Virus record (IMG/VR): IMGVR_UViG_3300046171_000298
Location: 1-64,000 of that record
Direction: 5' to 3' (one strand)
Source: a virus
DNA: 64,000 bases
Shown: positions 63,500-64,000 of the stretch, piece by piece
Layout of the letters: every line of letters begins with the position of its first letter
How positions within the stretch are numbered: the first letter of the stretch is position 1
Notes under the pieces: generated by a model
What the model was told of the DNA's origin: nothing
What the model saw: only the letters and a program-made list of their open reading frames with translations
Databases searched by the model: none
Translations under genes and position numbers: made by a program

Positions 63500-63871
63500 T
63501 TATGCCTCCGTTTGCTGCTCTTGAGTTGCTGGTGCAGCGTCTGCTACCTCAATTGTATTAGGTTGCTCAGCTCTACCTGATTCTTGAGCATATTGCGCAC
63601 CTCTTTGTGTCTCCACTTCTTTTTGCAACTTTGTGCGATTAAAATCAGCACCTTCATTGCAGTTGCTGAACATACCCATCCACTCATCTACTGTTCCTGC
63701 ATTAGCGCCGCAGTAATCTTTAAAATGTGTACCCGCAAAACGTTGCTTTGATTGATAATCTAGTGGGATAACTGATTTATGTTCGGATACTCCACCAGTT
63801 GTTGGGAAGAATGAAGTTTTCTCCCTTTCATTTGCTAATTTATATGCTTCCCTTAGCTGTTCGCTATTCAT
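63500..63871 (-). CDS. Hypothetical virion-cluster protein (123 aa)
   Basis: The ATG at 63871 has a GGAGGT ribosome-binding site 5 bases before it and is preferred to an upstream extension. Polar, with NEREKTSFFPTTGG and a Thr/Glu/Gln-rich end. Unknown. Confidence 0.55.
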   Translation of the reverse strand: MNSEQLREAYKLANEREKTSFFPTTGGVSEHKSVIPLDYQSKQRFAGTHFKDYCGANAGTVDEWMGMFSNCNEGADFNRTKLQKEVETQRGAQYAQESGRAEQPNTIEVADAAPATQEQQTEA

Positions 63872-63872
63872 A

Positions 63873-63995
63873 TCAACCTCCAATACGTACGCGGTAAGGA
63901 GCAATGGCTCTTTCCTTCTCTAATCGTATTCTATTGTCTCTATTAGCTCTTTCTTGGGTCAATGCAGCTTTAACGACTTTCTGACGCAGATCTCT
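63873..63995 (-). CDS. C-terminal fragment of an Arg-rich protein, cut by window edge or indel
   Basis: The frame ends ALTQERANRDNRIRLEKERA ... RVRIGG just before the RBS of the gene above, but an in-frame TGA sits at 63996-63998. Shifting one base near 63975 would join it to an ATG at 63999 in another frame. The start cannot be resolved here. Confidence 0.3.
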   Translation of the reverse strand, partial: RDLRQKVVKAALTQERANRDNRIRLEKERAIAPYRVRIGG

Positions 63996-64000
63996 TCATC

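Noticed and set aside
1-64000. CRISPR arrays, transposase genes or insertion sequences
   Set aside because: No regularly spaced repeats with unique spacers and no transposase motifs were seen; the fibre repeats are coding.

Overview
The window is a contiguous piece of a tailed cyanophage genome (Caudoviricetes). It is AT-rich by eye, with tightly packed and often overlapping genes. No cellular core genes flank it. A cyanobacterial host is supported by a plastoquinol terminal oxidase (PTOX), an NblA-like phycobilisome-degradation adaptor, a glutamine-riboswitch-like RNA of the type known from picocyanobacteria and their phages, and many short proteins of the marine cyanophage kind. The NblA-like gene points to a phycobilisome-bearing host such as Synechococcus. 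A tyrosine integrase beside a complete tRNA-Ser gene suggests that the phage can integrate.

Layout. About 0-19.6 kb is an early/middle block read mostly on the + strand. It holds small unknown proteins, a glutaredoxin-like protein, translation factor IF-1, a MazG-like pyrophosphohydrolase, ribonucleotide reductase alpha and a ferritin-like beta candidate, ThyX, and two ssDNA-binding-type proteins. It continues with a PD-(D/E)XK exonuclease, an archaeo-eukaryotic-type primase, a VapE-like SF3 helicase, an HNH protein, a Dam-like protein, a zinc-less dCMP-deaminase-like protein and a family A DNA polymerase. It ends with the riboswitch-like leader, PTOX and a small exported beta-rich protein. 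A - strand island of six small, mostly lysine-rich genes (7.0-8.3 kb) interrupts it, as does one - strand DUF3310 gene. The block ends in a strong terminator at 19.6 kb.

From 19.6 kb to the right edge genes run mainly on the - strand. First come small cyanophage proteins with the NblA-like gene, an HNH endonuclease, the tRNA-Ser/integrase module and a + strand GH19-like endolysin. Next are the receptor-binding and fibre genes (24-38 kb, two with C-terminal S74 chaperone domains), tail/connector proteins (38-43 kb), the major capsid gene (43.7-44.9 kb), an inserted HNH homing endonuclease, an RpoD-like sigma factor, and a metzincin protease. The scaffold and portal genes share an unusually long overlap. 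TerL, a TerS candidate, a repeat-rich long protein and a set of glycine-zipper internal or ejection-type proteins follow, with a divergent + strand pair that includes a muralytic virion protein.

Reading logic. Nucleotide supply (MazG, RNR, ThyX), a primase/helicase/PolA replisome and a sigma factor would run phage replication and late transcription. PTOX and the NblA-like protein would act on electron flow and light harvesting. About twenty single-base frameshifts split otherwise coherent genes, including the capsid, polymerase, primase, RNR and IF-1 genes. The most economical reading is residual indel error, often at homopolymers, so I give whole-gene spans with shift positions. I found no gene-free stretch longer than about 300 bases and no CRISPR array.
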